From contig CALFTM010000051.1 in assembly GCA_937916355.1 (NCBI GenBank), forward strand, positions 1 to 19,015: a DNA stretch of 19,015 bases. The letters are read 5' to 3'. Source of the DNA: an uncultured Bacteroidales bacterium. Its GTDB lineage: Bacteria; Bacteroidota; Bacteroidia; Bacteroidales; Paludibacteraceae. The translations under genes and the position numbers were made by a program. The notes under the pieces were generated by a model. It saw only the letters and a list, made by a program, of their open reading frames with translations, had not been told where the DNA came from and did no database searches. Positions 12,834-19,015 of the stretch are shown in pieces (position 1 is the first letter of the stretch; each line of letters begins with the position of its first letter).

Positions 12834-13514
12834 CTATTTGTTCTCTTTTGGTCGGAACAAAACTTCATCAATCATACCATACTCTTTCGCCTCTTCGGCA
12901 ATCATCCAGTAATCTCTGTCCGAATCTTTTTCGATTCGCTCAAATGGGTTGCCGGAATGGTCTGCGATGATGGTGTACAACTCTTTTTTCAATTTCTGAA
13001 TCTCACGAGCTGTAATTTCGATGTCGGAAGCCTGACCTTGCGCACCGCCCATCGGTTGGTGAATCATCACACGCGCATGCTTCAACGCCGAGCGTTTGCC
13101 CTTCGTTCCTGCCACTAATAGCACTGCTGCCATAGAAGCAGCCATACCCGTACAGATGGTCGCAACATCAGAACTAATATATTGCATTGTATCGTAAATA
13201 CCTAAACCTGCATAGACAGATCCTCCGGGAGAGTTCAGATAGATGGAAATGTCCTTTCCGGGATCGGAAGAATCCAAATAGAGCAATTGAGCCTGAATCA
13301 CATTCGCTGTATAATCATCAATTTGTGTCCCCAAAAAGATGATGCGATCCATCATCAAACGGGAAAAAACATCCATCTGGGTTACATTTAACTGTCTCTC
13401 CTCCAAAATGCTGGGTGAAATGTAACTTGCAGATACAGCAGATGTGTACTGATCAAAAGCAAGCCCGTTCATGCCTAAATGGCCCACTGCAAATTTTCTA
13501 AAATCGTTCTTCAT
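12834..13514 (-). CDS. clpP: ClpP, proteolytic subunit of the Clp protease
   Basis: A 226-residue serine peptidase that forms the degradation chamber for ClpX. The catalytic triad is S127 (in GMAASMAA), H152 (in MIHQPMGG) and D201 (in DSDRDYW), with the substrate-binding loop LNSPGGSVYAGLGIYD at about 93-108. The N-terminal 30-odd residues are longer than the mature enzyme and are probably a cleaved propeptide. It is separated from tig by a terminator at 13615-13653, so the clpP-clpX pair probably starts its own transcript; I could not identify that promoter with confidence. Confidence 0.98.
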   Translation of the reverse strand: MKNDFRKFAVGHLGMNGLAFDQYTSAVSASYISPSILEERQLNVTQMDVFSRLMMDRIIFLGTQIDDYTANVIQAQLLYLDSSDPGKDISIYLNSPGGSVYAGLGIYDTMQYISSDVATICTGMAASMAAVLLVAGTKGKRSALKHARVMIHQPMGGAQGQASDIEITAREIQKLKKELYTIIADHSGNPFERIEKDSDRDYWMIAEEAKEYGMIDEVLFRPKENK

Positions 13515-13614
13515 ATTTTAATTACTACTATCAATTTACTAATCGAGAATAAAATTAGTACAAAGTTTAATTCTAACCAAATTCCTGAATATTTTTTATG
13601 AAAAATTTTACAAA

Positions 13615-13653
13615 TAAAAAAGAAAGCCCCGCCTCGCAATGAGACGGGACTTT
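13615..13653 (-). terminator. Intrinsic terminator of tig
   Basis: A GC-rich stem of 13 pairs, including G-T wobbles (AAAGCCCCGCCTC at 13623-13635 and GAGACGGGACTTT at 13641-13653, as written on the plus strand), followed leftward by a T-rich tract. It lies 20 bases after tig and ends its transcript before clpP. Confidence 0.85.
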
Positions 13654-13672
13654 AAAAAATATCTATCCTTAT

Positions 13673-15037
13673 TTATTGTCCTTCAGAGAATAACTTGTTG
13701 AACTCCTCCATTGTGACAGACTTCTTGTCCAAAGAGATAGTCTCTTTCAACTTATTCATCACCTTCTCATCCATCACTTGGTCAATCATACGATCGAGAT
13801 ATTCTCTCTTCTGCATCATCTCTTTTGTATAATTCTCCAAAACATCATCTGGAACAGATGCCATACCATATTGAGCGAACTGAGCTTGAGCGATCTTCTT
13901 TGCGTAAGCCTCCAAATCTCCGTTCTCGATCTTCAAACCTGCTGATTCAGCAATCTTCCTCTTGATGATGTGCCACTTCAAATCCTCCAACATCGCTGGA
14001 TATTGCTCGTCCAAAGTCTCTTGCTTCATATCCTTGTTGGTAGACATAACCCAACGCTTCAAGAAATCGTCAGGGAAAGCGACATTCTCAATGTTCTTCA
14101 ACATGATCTTCTTCGCATCCAACAAAAGCTTGTAGTCTGAATCCTGCTCGAATGTTTTCTTCAAATCTTCAGCAATTCTCTCTCTGAACTCCTTCTCGCT
14201 CTTCACAACGCCCTCACCCAACGCTTTGTCGAAAAGCTCTTGGTTGATTTCTGCCTCTTTGTAACGAGTGATTTCCTTGATTGTGAATTTGAAATCTGAA
14301 GTTACTTCTGCGACCTCTTCTTTTGTCTTTCTCAAAAGAGACGCTATCTCTGCATCGTTTCCGTCGTAAGCCTTTCTTGGATTGAATGTCAAGTGACCGC
14401 CAACTTTCACACCGTTGAACAATGCTTTTTGCTCATCGTCTTTCATGTATTTAGGACAAAGAACTGCCTCTTCCACAACGATACCATCCTCTTTTGGCTT
14501 GGTCTTGGTGCGCATTTCAACAAGCTCTCCTTTTACTACGTCACCCTCCTCGATTGCGTCAGCCTCTACATGAGAACCGAAACGACCAGCATACGATTTG
14601 ACAGTATTGTCAATCATCTCATCAGAAAGAGTGATTTCATGATATGGAGCTTTGAAATTTGAATTCAACACCACGTCAAATTCTGGCTCAAGAGCGATGT
14701 CAAAATTGAAAACAAACTCTTCTTGAGTATCGAAATCAATCAAGTCCTGCTCTTCACGATTAGGCAACGGCTCACCTAAAAGCTTAATCTTGTTATCTTG
14801 AATGTACTTTGTCATCTCTTCAGAAATCAATCTGTCGATGACATCTGCCATTGCGGCTTTTCCATACATTTTCTTAATCAATCCATCTGGTGCATCACCA
14901 GTACGAAATCCTTTTACATTCGCAGTTTTCTTGTATTTACGCAATATTTTCTTCACTGCTTCTTGGTAATCTTCTTTACCAATCTGTAATTTTAGGGTTG
15001 CATTGACCGCGTCAATGTTCTTTCTTTCGATATTCAT
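13673..15037 (-). CDS. tig: Trigger factor, ribosome-associated chaperone
   Basis: A 454-residue protein that binds at the ribosome exit tunnel and holds new chains. The N-terminal ribosome-binding domain carries the signature loop VKGFRTGDAP (residues 41-50, normally GFRxGxxP), followed by the IKKMYG helix. The central part, about 150-250, corresponds to the FKBP-like domain. It is diverged, as in other Bacteroidota, and poor in active-site residues. The helical C-terminal arms fill 260-440. No Shine-Dalgarno is seen; a -7 box TATCTTTG lies about 33 bases before the ATG. It has its own terminator. Confidence 0.95.
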   Translation of the reverse strand: MNIERKNIDAVNATLKLQIGKEDYQEAVKKILRKYKKTANVKGFRTGDAPDGLIKKMYGKAAMADVIDRLISEEMTKYIQDNKIKLLGEPLPNREEQDLIDFDTQEEFVFNFDIALEPEFDVVLNSNFKAPYHEITLSDEMIDNTVKSYAGRFGSHVEADAIEEGDVVKGELVEMRTKTKPKEDGIVVEEAVLCPKYMKDDEQKALFNGVKVGGHLTFNPRKAYDGNDAEIASLLRKTKEEVAEVTSDFKFTIKEITRYKEAEINQELFDKALGEGVVKSEKEFRERIAEDLKKTFEQDSDYKLLLDAKKIMLKNIENVAFPDDFLKRWVMSTNKDMKQETLDEQYPAMLEDLKWHIIKRKIAESAGLKIENGDLEAYAKKIAQAQFAQYGMASVPDDVLENYTKEMMQKREYLDRMIDQVMDEKVMNKLKETISLDKKSVTMEEFNKLFSEGQ

Positions 15038-15069
15038 CTGACAACTTTATATTAATATTTTTGTAGGCG

Positions 15070-15077
15070 CAAAGATA
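15070..15077 (-). promoter_or_regulatory. Bacteroidota -7 box of tig
   Basis: Read leftward, TATCTTTG matches TAnnTTTG exactly, 33 bases before the tig start. The -33 element is not clear (a TTG lies 22 bases upstream). The gap from tilS is only 131 bases. Confidence 0.55.
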
Positions 15078-15168
15078 ATAATTTTTTTTGCTAAAACGGC
15101 AATCACGACCATTAAATTTAACAATTAGCATATTGCGACCTTTTTTTTGCTGTTTTTTTCTCTCTTTT

Positions 15169-16509
15169 TTATGGTCGACGAGTCAAAACAAGTACTTTTT
15201 CTGTTTTTTCATCTACTTTAAACCTTTCGTCGGAGCGGTAACCGACAATCCAAACAACTGCCTCGGAATCTCCTGCTCCTGATGTGAGTATCCAAATTTG
15301 CCGTTTTTCATGTTCTCTGATTTTTTTGTCAATGAAAAAATCGCTCACTTTTTTCATCTTGCCTGCCATTCCTAATGGCGAAAAGCGGTCGCCTTCTCGC
15401 CAATGCCTCATCGTCAACGGGAATTTCAACTTTGCCTCGTCGATGTAACAGATTTGCGCATCTCTTTGAAACTGCACTGCTACCCTATCTTTTTTTTCAG
15501 CTGTGAGGAGAATCGGGAGATTGGGAAGTTCTTCTATTGATTGTATCTGAAACTCCTCTTCTGCTGCGGCGGCCGTTGGAAAAAGTTCTACCGACTCCGT
15601 ATTTTTGACCAGTGTGTATCTACGGTCTTTGGAGTAGAAAATCCGCCCCGATTTGTTTTCCGACAGGGTGCGGAATAGGTCTTCGAGGGTTGCTGGATTG
15701 AAACCGAAAGGGGAAAACAGTTCGTGTAAAAGATACGGAAGGGACTCTCCCCATGCGAGAAGTTTGCTTAAATCCACCTGATAGCACGCTTCTCCCACTT
15801 TTTGCAACAACGCCTTCTTGTCCTCTTCTAAATGGTGGTTCAAATAGGCTTCTGTGGATTTCAGATTGGAGGCAAGACGTAAGATTGAACTTTTGAAAGT
15901 GGGGAAAGAACGTTCTATTTGCGGAATGATTTCGTTGCGGAACTTATTCCTCGTGTACAAAGACTCGTTATTGGTGGAGTCTACCACATATTTCAGGTTT
16001 CGTTGTGAAATATATGCCAACACCTCTTCTCGTGTGTAGGCTAAAAGTGGCCGCCAAATCTTCCCGTTCAGCTCCTTCATACCGGTCAGACCTCTGACAC
16101 CTGTGCCTCGCACCATGTTGATCAGGAGGGTCTCGACCACATCGTCGGAATGATGGGCGACCGCCACGGCATCTGCATTTTCTTCTTGCAGGAGGGTATG
16201 AAACCAAGCATACCTCAAATCTCTGGCTGCCATCTCGATGGAGATCGTCTGCTCTGCGGCATACTGCTCGGTCTGGAAGTCTATTTTGCGGAAAGGCAAC
16301 CGGTACTGCTCCGCAAGTTGCCTCACAAAAGCCTCGTCTCTGCAAGACTCCTCTCCACGAAGGTGGAAGTTACAGTGTGCCACGACACACGGGAAGCCCG
16401 ATGTGTGGAGAATATCAAGCAGAGCGACGGAGTCTGCTCCGCCACTCACCGCCACGATAATCTTAGAAGATTTCGGAAATAGAAATTCTATTTTCTCCTT
16501 TTCAATCAT
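15169..16509 (-). CDS. tilS: TilS, tRNA(Ile)-lysidine synthetase
   Basis: A 446-residue enzyme that converts C34 of the CAU-anticodon tRNA-Ile to lysidine with ATP, allowing AUA decoding; it is essential in most bacteria. The PP-loop motif is SGGADS (22-27), followed by HCNFHLRGEESCRDEAFV and the HHSDDVVET block. The C-terminal TilS domain includes RHWREGDRFSPLGM and KKVSDFFIDKKI. The start codon overlaps the stop of the upstream nucleoside phosphorylase as ATGA (16506-16509), so the two are translationally coupled. No Shine-Dalgarno is seen. Length and motifs are normal. Confidence 0.97.
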   Translation of the reverse strand: MIEKEKIEFLFPKSSKIIVAVSGGADSVALLDILHTSGFPCVVAHCNFHLRGEESCRDEAFVRQLAEQYRLPFRKIDFQTEQYAAEQTISIEMAARDLRYAWFHTLLQEENADAVAVAHHSDDVVETLLINMVRGTGVRGLTGMKELNGKIWRPLLAYTREEVLAYISQRNLKYVVDSTNNESLYTRNKFRNEIIPQIERSFPTFKSSILRLASNLKSTEAYLNHHLEEDKKALLQKVGEACYQVDLSKLLAWGESLPYLLHELFSPFGFNPATLEDLFRTLSENKSGRIFYSKDRRYTLVKNTESVELFPTAAAAEEEFQIQSIEELPNLPILLTAEKKDRVAVQFQRDAQICYIDEAKLKFPLTMRHWREGDRFSPLGMAGKMKKVSDFFIDKKIREHEKRQIWILTSGAGDSEAVVWIVGYRSDERFKVDEKTEKVLVLTRRP

Positions 16510-17375
16510 TCCGTCACACGTTTCAACACCAACTGGACAAGATCTTCCATCGCTCCTTTATATTCGGTGTTCATGGTCTTATCTACCCTACCTGCGATGA
16601 TGTTGCAGATCGTCACCGCCTTGTGTCCTAATATTTTTGCCAAACCAGCCACTGCGGAGCTCTCCATTTCAAAATTGGTGATTTTTTCTCCATGGAAGTC
16701 GAACTGGATGATTTTTTCGTTCAAATCGGGTTTGGCGAGTGGTATCCTCACATAGCGACCCTGCGGGCCATAGAAGCCATGGGCGGAGACCGTCACACCC
16801 ATCACCAACCCTTTTCCAAGTTTCTCCACAAGCTCCTCGTCTGCCGAAACAACGTAGGGTGCGTTCTCTGGCACGAAGCCGGTAAATTCGGCAAATGCTT
16901 TTTGGAAATCGACATCAATGACACCCTCCGGCAACTGATAATAGTTTAGCAAACCATCTAATCCGATGGAACGTTTTGAAACCACAAAAGAACCTACCGG
17001 ACAAAAAGGTTGCAGTCCGCCGGAGGTTCCGATGCGCACCAACGTCAGTTGCGTAAAGTGCGGTTTGACTGTCCGTGTGGTGAAATCGACATTTTTCAGG
17101 GCATCAAGCTCCGTCAGCACGATGTCGATATTATCAGTCCCAATACCATGTGATACGCAAGAGATCCTCTTTCCGTTTTTATAGCCCGTGATTGTGTGAA
17201 ACTCGCGGCTTTGCACCTCGCACTCTTTCTCATCGAAAAAAGAGGCGACCATATCGACCCGAGCCGGGTCGCCCACCAAAATGACAGTATCAGCCAACTG
17301 CTCTGGTTTCAGATGCAGATGGAAAATAGAGCCATCCGCATTGATGATAAGTTCTGAAGAAGGTATTATTCTCAT
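16506..17375 (-). CDS. Nucleoside phosphorylase (uridine/purine phosphorylase family)
   Basis: A 289-residue PNP_UDP_1-family enzyme that splits a nucleoside with phosphate into base and ribose 1-phosphate for salvage. The family phosphate-binding residues are in VGDPARV (34-40), RIGTSGG follows near residue 113, and the ribose-binding FEMESSAV motif lies near 235. The overall size and the HSGIGTD-like block (SHGIGTDNIDI) fit the uridine phosphorylase branch better than hexameric purine enzymes, but I cannot fix the substrate. The promoter at 17410-17441 is an excellent Bacteroidota match. It is first in an operon with tilS (4-base overlap). Confidence 0.9.
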   Translation of the reverse strand: MRIIPSSELIINADGSIFHLHLKPEQLADTVILVGDPARVDMVASFFDEKECEVQSREFHTITGYKNGKRISCVSHGIGTDNIDIVLTELDALKNVDFTTRTVKPHFTQLTLVRIGTSGGLQPFCPVGSFVVSKRSIGLDGLLNYYQLPEGVIDVDFQKAFAEFTGFVPENAPYVVSADEELVEKLGKGLVMGVTVSAHGFYGPQGRYVRIPLAKPDLNEKIIQFDFHGEKITNFEMESSAVAGLAKILGHKAVTICNIIAGRVDKTMNTEYKGAMEDLVQLVLKRVTE

Positions 17376-17409
17376 ATCATATCCAATTTTCAGTTCGTAA
17401 ATATTTTTT

Positions 17410-17441
17410 CAAATATAGGTATTATCTGTAATGAAAGCAAA
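17410..17441 (-). promoter_or_regulatory. Bacteroidota promoter of the phosphorylase-tilS operon
   Basis: TTTG (17438-17441), 20 bp, TATATTTG (17410-17417), read leftward. Both elements and their spacing match the Bacteroidota primary-sigma consensus (TTTG, 19-21 bp, TAnnTTTG). The start codon follows 34 bases later. Confidence 0.8.
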
Positions 17442-17665
17442 TGTTGAACTGTAAATATAGGGGAAATACAAGGCGAATACCTAAAAAAGCCCCCCTAACA
17501 AATACCAAAGTTATAAAACAATTTAAAAGTATGCAATTGTGGATTATGATTTATTCAAGAGAATGAGCTGATGGGAATGAGGCGTAGGATTTTTAGGAGA
17601 GGAGTAAACAATATATGCAAAAAAAAATAAGACTCTGAATCTCAGAGCCTTATTTTCAAAATTTG
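17442..17665. other. Spacer between the phosphorylase promoter and tRNA-Gln
   Basis: It holds the tRNA terminator at 17620-17651. Otherwise I see no gene or regulatory signal that I can support. A C-run (gccccccta, around 17490) is the only other notable feature. Confidence 0.6.
17620..17651 (-). terminator. Intrinsic terminator after tRNA-Gln
   Basis: A ten-pair stem (17629-17638 with 17642-17651, one G-T pair and a three-base loop), followed leftward by a run of T residues. It lies just after the tRNA. Confidence 0.8.
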
Positions 17666-17736
17666 TTGTCCTACTAGGATTCGAACCCAGACAAGCAGTG
17701 CCAGAAACTGATGTGCTACCGTTACACCATAGGACA
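17666..17736 (-). tRNA. tRNA-Gln(CUG)
   Basis: Read leftward: acceptor TGTCCTA/TAGGACA (seven pairs), D arm GTGT/GCAC with loop AACGGTA, anticodon stem TCAGT/ACTGC (one U-C mismatch at 27-43) with loop TTCTGGC (anticodon CTG), and T arm CTGGG/CCTAG with loop TTCGAAT. The discriminator is A, and CCA is not encoded; CAA follows instead, as is usual in Bacteroidota. This contrasts with the CCA-encoded tRNA-like sequence at 151-225. Confidence 0.9.
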
Positions 17737-17887
17737 ATCCCTAAAATCGCACGCAAAGGTAAGTGAAAAGCTGTAAATCTCCAAATCTATTTTGAAATAT
17801 TTTTCCACAAATTACCAGAGCTTTTATCAAACTCTTTTTTTTACAATTCATCACCCCCTTTCCGAACGGTGAATTTATAGAACTCGC

Positions 17888-18739
17888 CTAAAATTGGAGA
17901 CCAACCCTAAGACACAATGCAAAGCCCAATAACGAGTCATAATAAGAACAATAATCATAAGATGGGTAAAGCTCTTCGTAATCTAACCATGTATCTTCGT
18001 AATAGTAGTAGTATCCGGCATCCGCCATCGAGCAACCTAACGAGACAAAAAGCGAACGGGAAGAATCTCGGTAATTGATACGGACACCCACCGAAGGTGA
18101 GAAATAATAGGATGCGCCATCTCCCAACAGACAAGCGACTCCGGCTTTCATGCCAAAGAACGGAGTAACTTTCTTTCTGACAAAATTCACATTCAAATCT
18201 GCAAAAATCGGCACCATAGGCGAATAATTACCTATAACACCATCCTGATAACGGATTCCCACTCCAAGACCCATCTGAAAATTGCGGTTAAATTGGTAAC
18301 TGAAAACCGCATCATGACCTATGGTAAAGAAATCACCAAGCTCGAAAATACCCTCGACACGGACACGGAATCCTTTCGATTTGATACCATCTTGCAGTTC
18401 CAACAAATCAGTTCCAGAAGGAACTTCCTGAGAAGAAGTCGCATCAGTTCCTGCAATTACATTTTCTGTTGAAACAGACTCTTTCGGCACAATAGGTTCC
18501 TCTTTCTGCAAGACAGGAGCCGCCACGGGAGTCTCCTCTGCCAAGACTGAAAGCACCTCACTCGATTTGAAGACCCAAAGGCTGCCATCGCCCGACTTAA
18601 ATTTAATCACAGAGTCTGGTATCATCTCTACCACACTACCCTTGATAACACTTCCATTTTTCAACTTCAATACGCTTCCTGCAAAAAGAGAACTTGAGAA
18701 AATGAGAAAAACGGACAAAAGTATAATTACTCGTTTCAT
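17888..18739 (-). CDS. Outer-membrane-type protein with N-terminal signal peptide
   Basis: A 283-residue protein. Residues 1-20 (MKRVIILLSVFLIFSSSLFA) form a signal peptide with cleavage likely after SLFA. Residues 25-65 (LKLKNGSVIKGSVVEM, then IKFKSGDGSLWVFKSSEVLSV) form a small beta domain seen at the N terminus of many Bacteroidota envelope proteins. A Pro/Ser/Thr linker follows. Residues about 130-283 alternate hydrophobic and polar residues and end in Phe (RVGLQF), as expected for a beta barrel of the OmpA/porin type. The ATG at 18739 is chosen over one four codons upstream because it starts the signal peptide directly. The promoter lies at 18853-18884. Confidence 0.8.
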   Translation of the reverse strand: MKRVIILLSVFLIFSSSLFAGSVLKLKNGSVIKGSVVEMIPDSVIKFKSGDGSLWVFKSSEVLSVLAEETPVAAPVLQKEEPIVPKESVSTENVIAGTDATSSQEVPSGTDLLELQDGIKSKGFRVRVEGIFELGDFFTIGHDAVFSYQFNRNFQMGLGVGIRYQDGVIGNYSPMVPIFADLNVNFVRKKVTPFFGMKAGVACLLGDGASYYFSPSVGVRINYRDSSRSLFVSLGCSMADAGYYYYYEDTWLDYEELYPSYDYCSYYDSLLGFALCLRVGLQF

Positions 18740-18852
18740 ATCCGAAACCATTTCTGCAACACTATATAAATATAAACCTTAAAATACTATAATCCAAAAA
18801 CTTATTTGCCCCAGTGTCGCAAAAAGGCAAACAAACTTTTTAATTATGAAAA

Positions 18853-18884
18853 CAAAGGTATATAAAAAAAAGAAAAAGACCAAC
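18853..18884 (-). promoter_or_regulatory. Bacteroidota promoter of the outer-membrane protein gene
   Basis: GTTG (18881-18884, consensus TTTG), 20 bp, TACCTTTG (18853-18860), read leftward. It predicts an mRNA leader of about 105 bases. Confidence 0.6.
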
Positions 18885-18926
18885 GGGAATTGATATTTTT
18901 AAAATGTAACAAGAGGAATATACCTC

Positions 18927-19015
18927 CTACTCATTCTCCAGCCGCTCAATCTTGCAGCTGTGCTCCTTCGTCTTCTCGTCGTAATTTACGCCTACGAAAA
19001 GCAGGTCGCCTTTGT
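18927..19015 (-). CDS. C-terminal end of an ATPase/PD-(D/E)XK nuclease-type protein (partial)
   Basis: The frame enters from the right edge and ends at a TAG at 18927-18929, giving 28 residues: KGDLLFVGVNYDEKTKEHSC, then KIERLENE. The opening L-x-V-G-[VI]-N-[YF]-D-x-x-T/S-K and a final K-I-E is the usual end of the PDDEXK_9-type nuclease domain in a large Bacteroidota AAA-ATPase family. I recognise this from the family; the rest of the gene is outside the window. Composition fits the Bacteroidota block. Confidence 0.65.
   Translation of the reverse strand, partial: KGDLLFVGVNYDEKTKEHSCKIERLENE

Noticed and set aside
17544..17756. A 70-codon minus-strand reading frame
   Set aside because: It runs straight through tRNA-Gln (17666-17736) and its terminator. 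The peptide is the usual chance product of a tRNA read as protein.

Overview
The window holds two blocks that do not look as if they belong to the same organism. Positions 1 to about 7,990 are very AT-rich and carry 17 small leftward (minus-strand) genes. Almost every one has its own sigma70-like -10 box (TATAAT) and a strong Shine-Dalgarno (AAAGGGG or AAAGGAG). The recognisable products are a tyrosine recombinase, an HNH homing-type endonuclease, a zinc-finger relative, a MazF/PemK toxin-like protein and two paralogous predicted papain-like proteins. A tRNA-Asn-like sequence with an encoded CCA lies at the left end. This is typical of phage or mobile-element accessory DNA from a low-GC Gram-positive (Bacillota or Mollicute-like) host. 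No structural phage genes are present, so the type of element cannot be fixed.

Positions from about 8,030 or 8,200 to 19,015 are Bacteroidota (probably Bacteroidales) chromosome, also read leftward: a partial nuclease-type gene, an outer-membrane-type protein, tRNA-Gln without encoded CCA, a nucleoside phosphorylase overlapping tilS, tig, clpP-clpX, recQ, and a WYL-type regulator. These genes lack Shine-Dalgarno sequences. Four of their upstream regions carry the Bacteroidota -7 motif TAnnTTTG, two of them with a -33 element at the right spacing. clpP-clpX is the ATP-dependent protease, tig is the ribosomal chaperone usually linked to it, and tilS makes the lysidine needed for AUA decoding.

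The blocks meet near a (TA)15 run at 7999-8029. Signals on the left would not be expected to work in a Bacteroidota cell, so the join is either an assembly chimera or a recent transfer. Read data must decide.

The most interesting structure is in the left block. Gene junctions repeat one architecture: an inverted repeat centred on the -35 position, a short box (TATCGG or TATCTG in most), and often a second inverted repeat around the -10 TATAAT. The arms differ from junction to junction yet remain complementary. Translation starts are equally stereotyped. One such promoter has no gene behind it and may make a small RNA.
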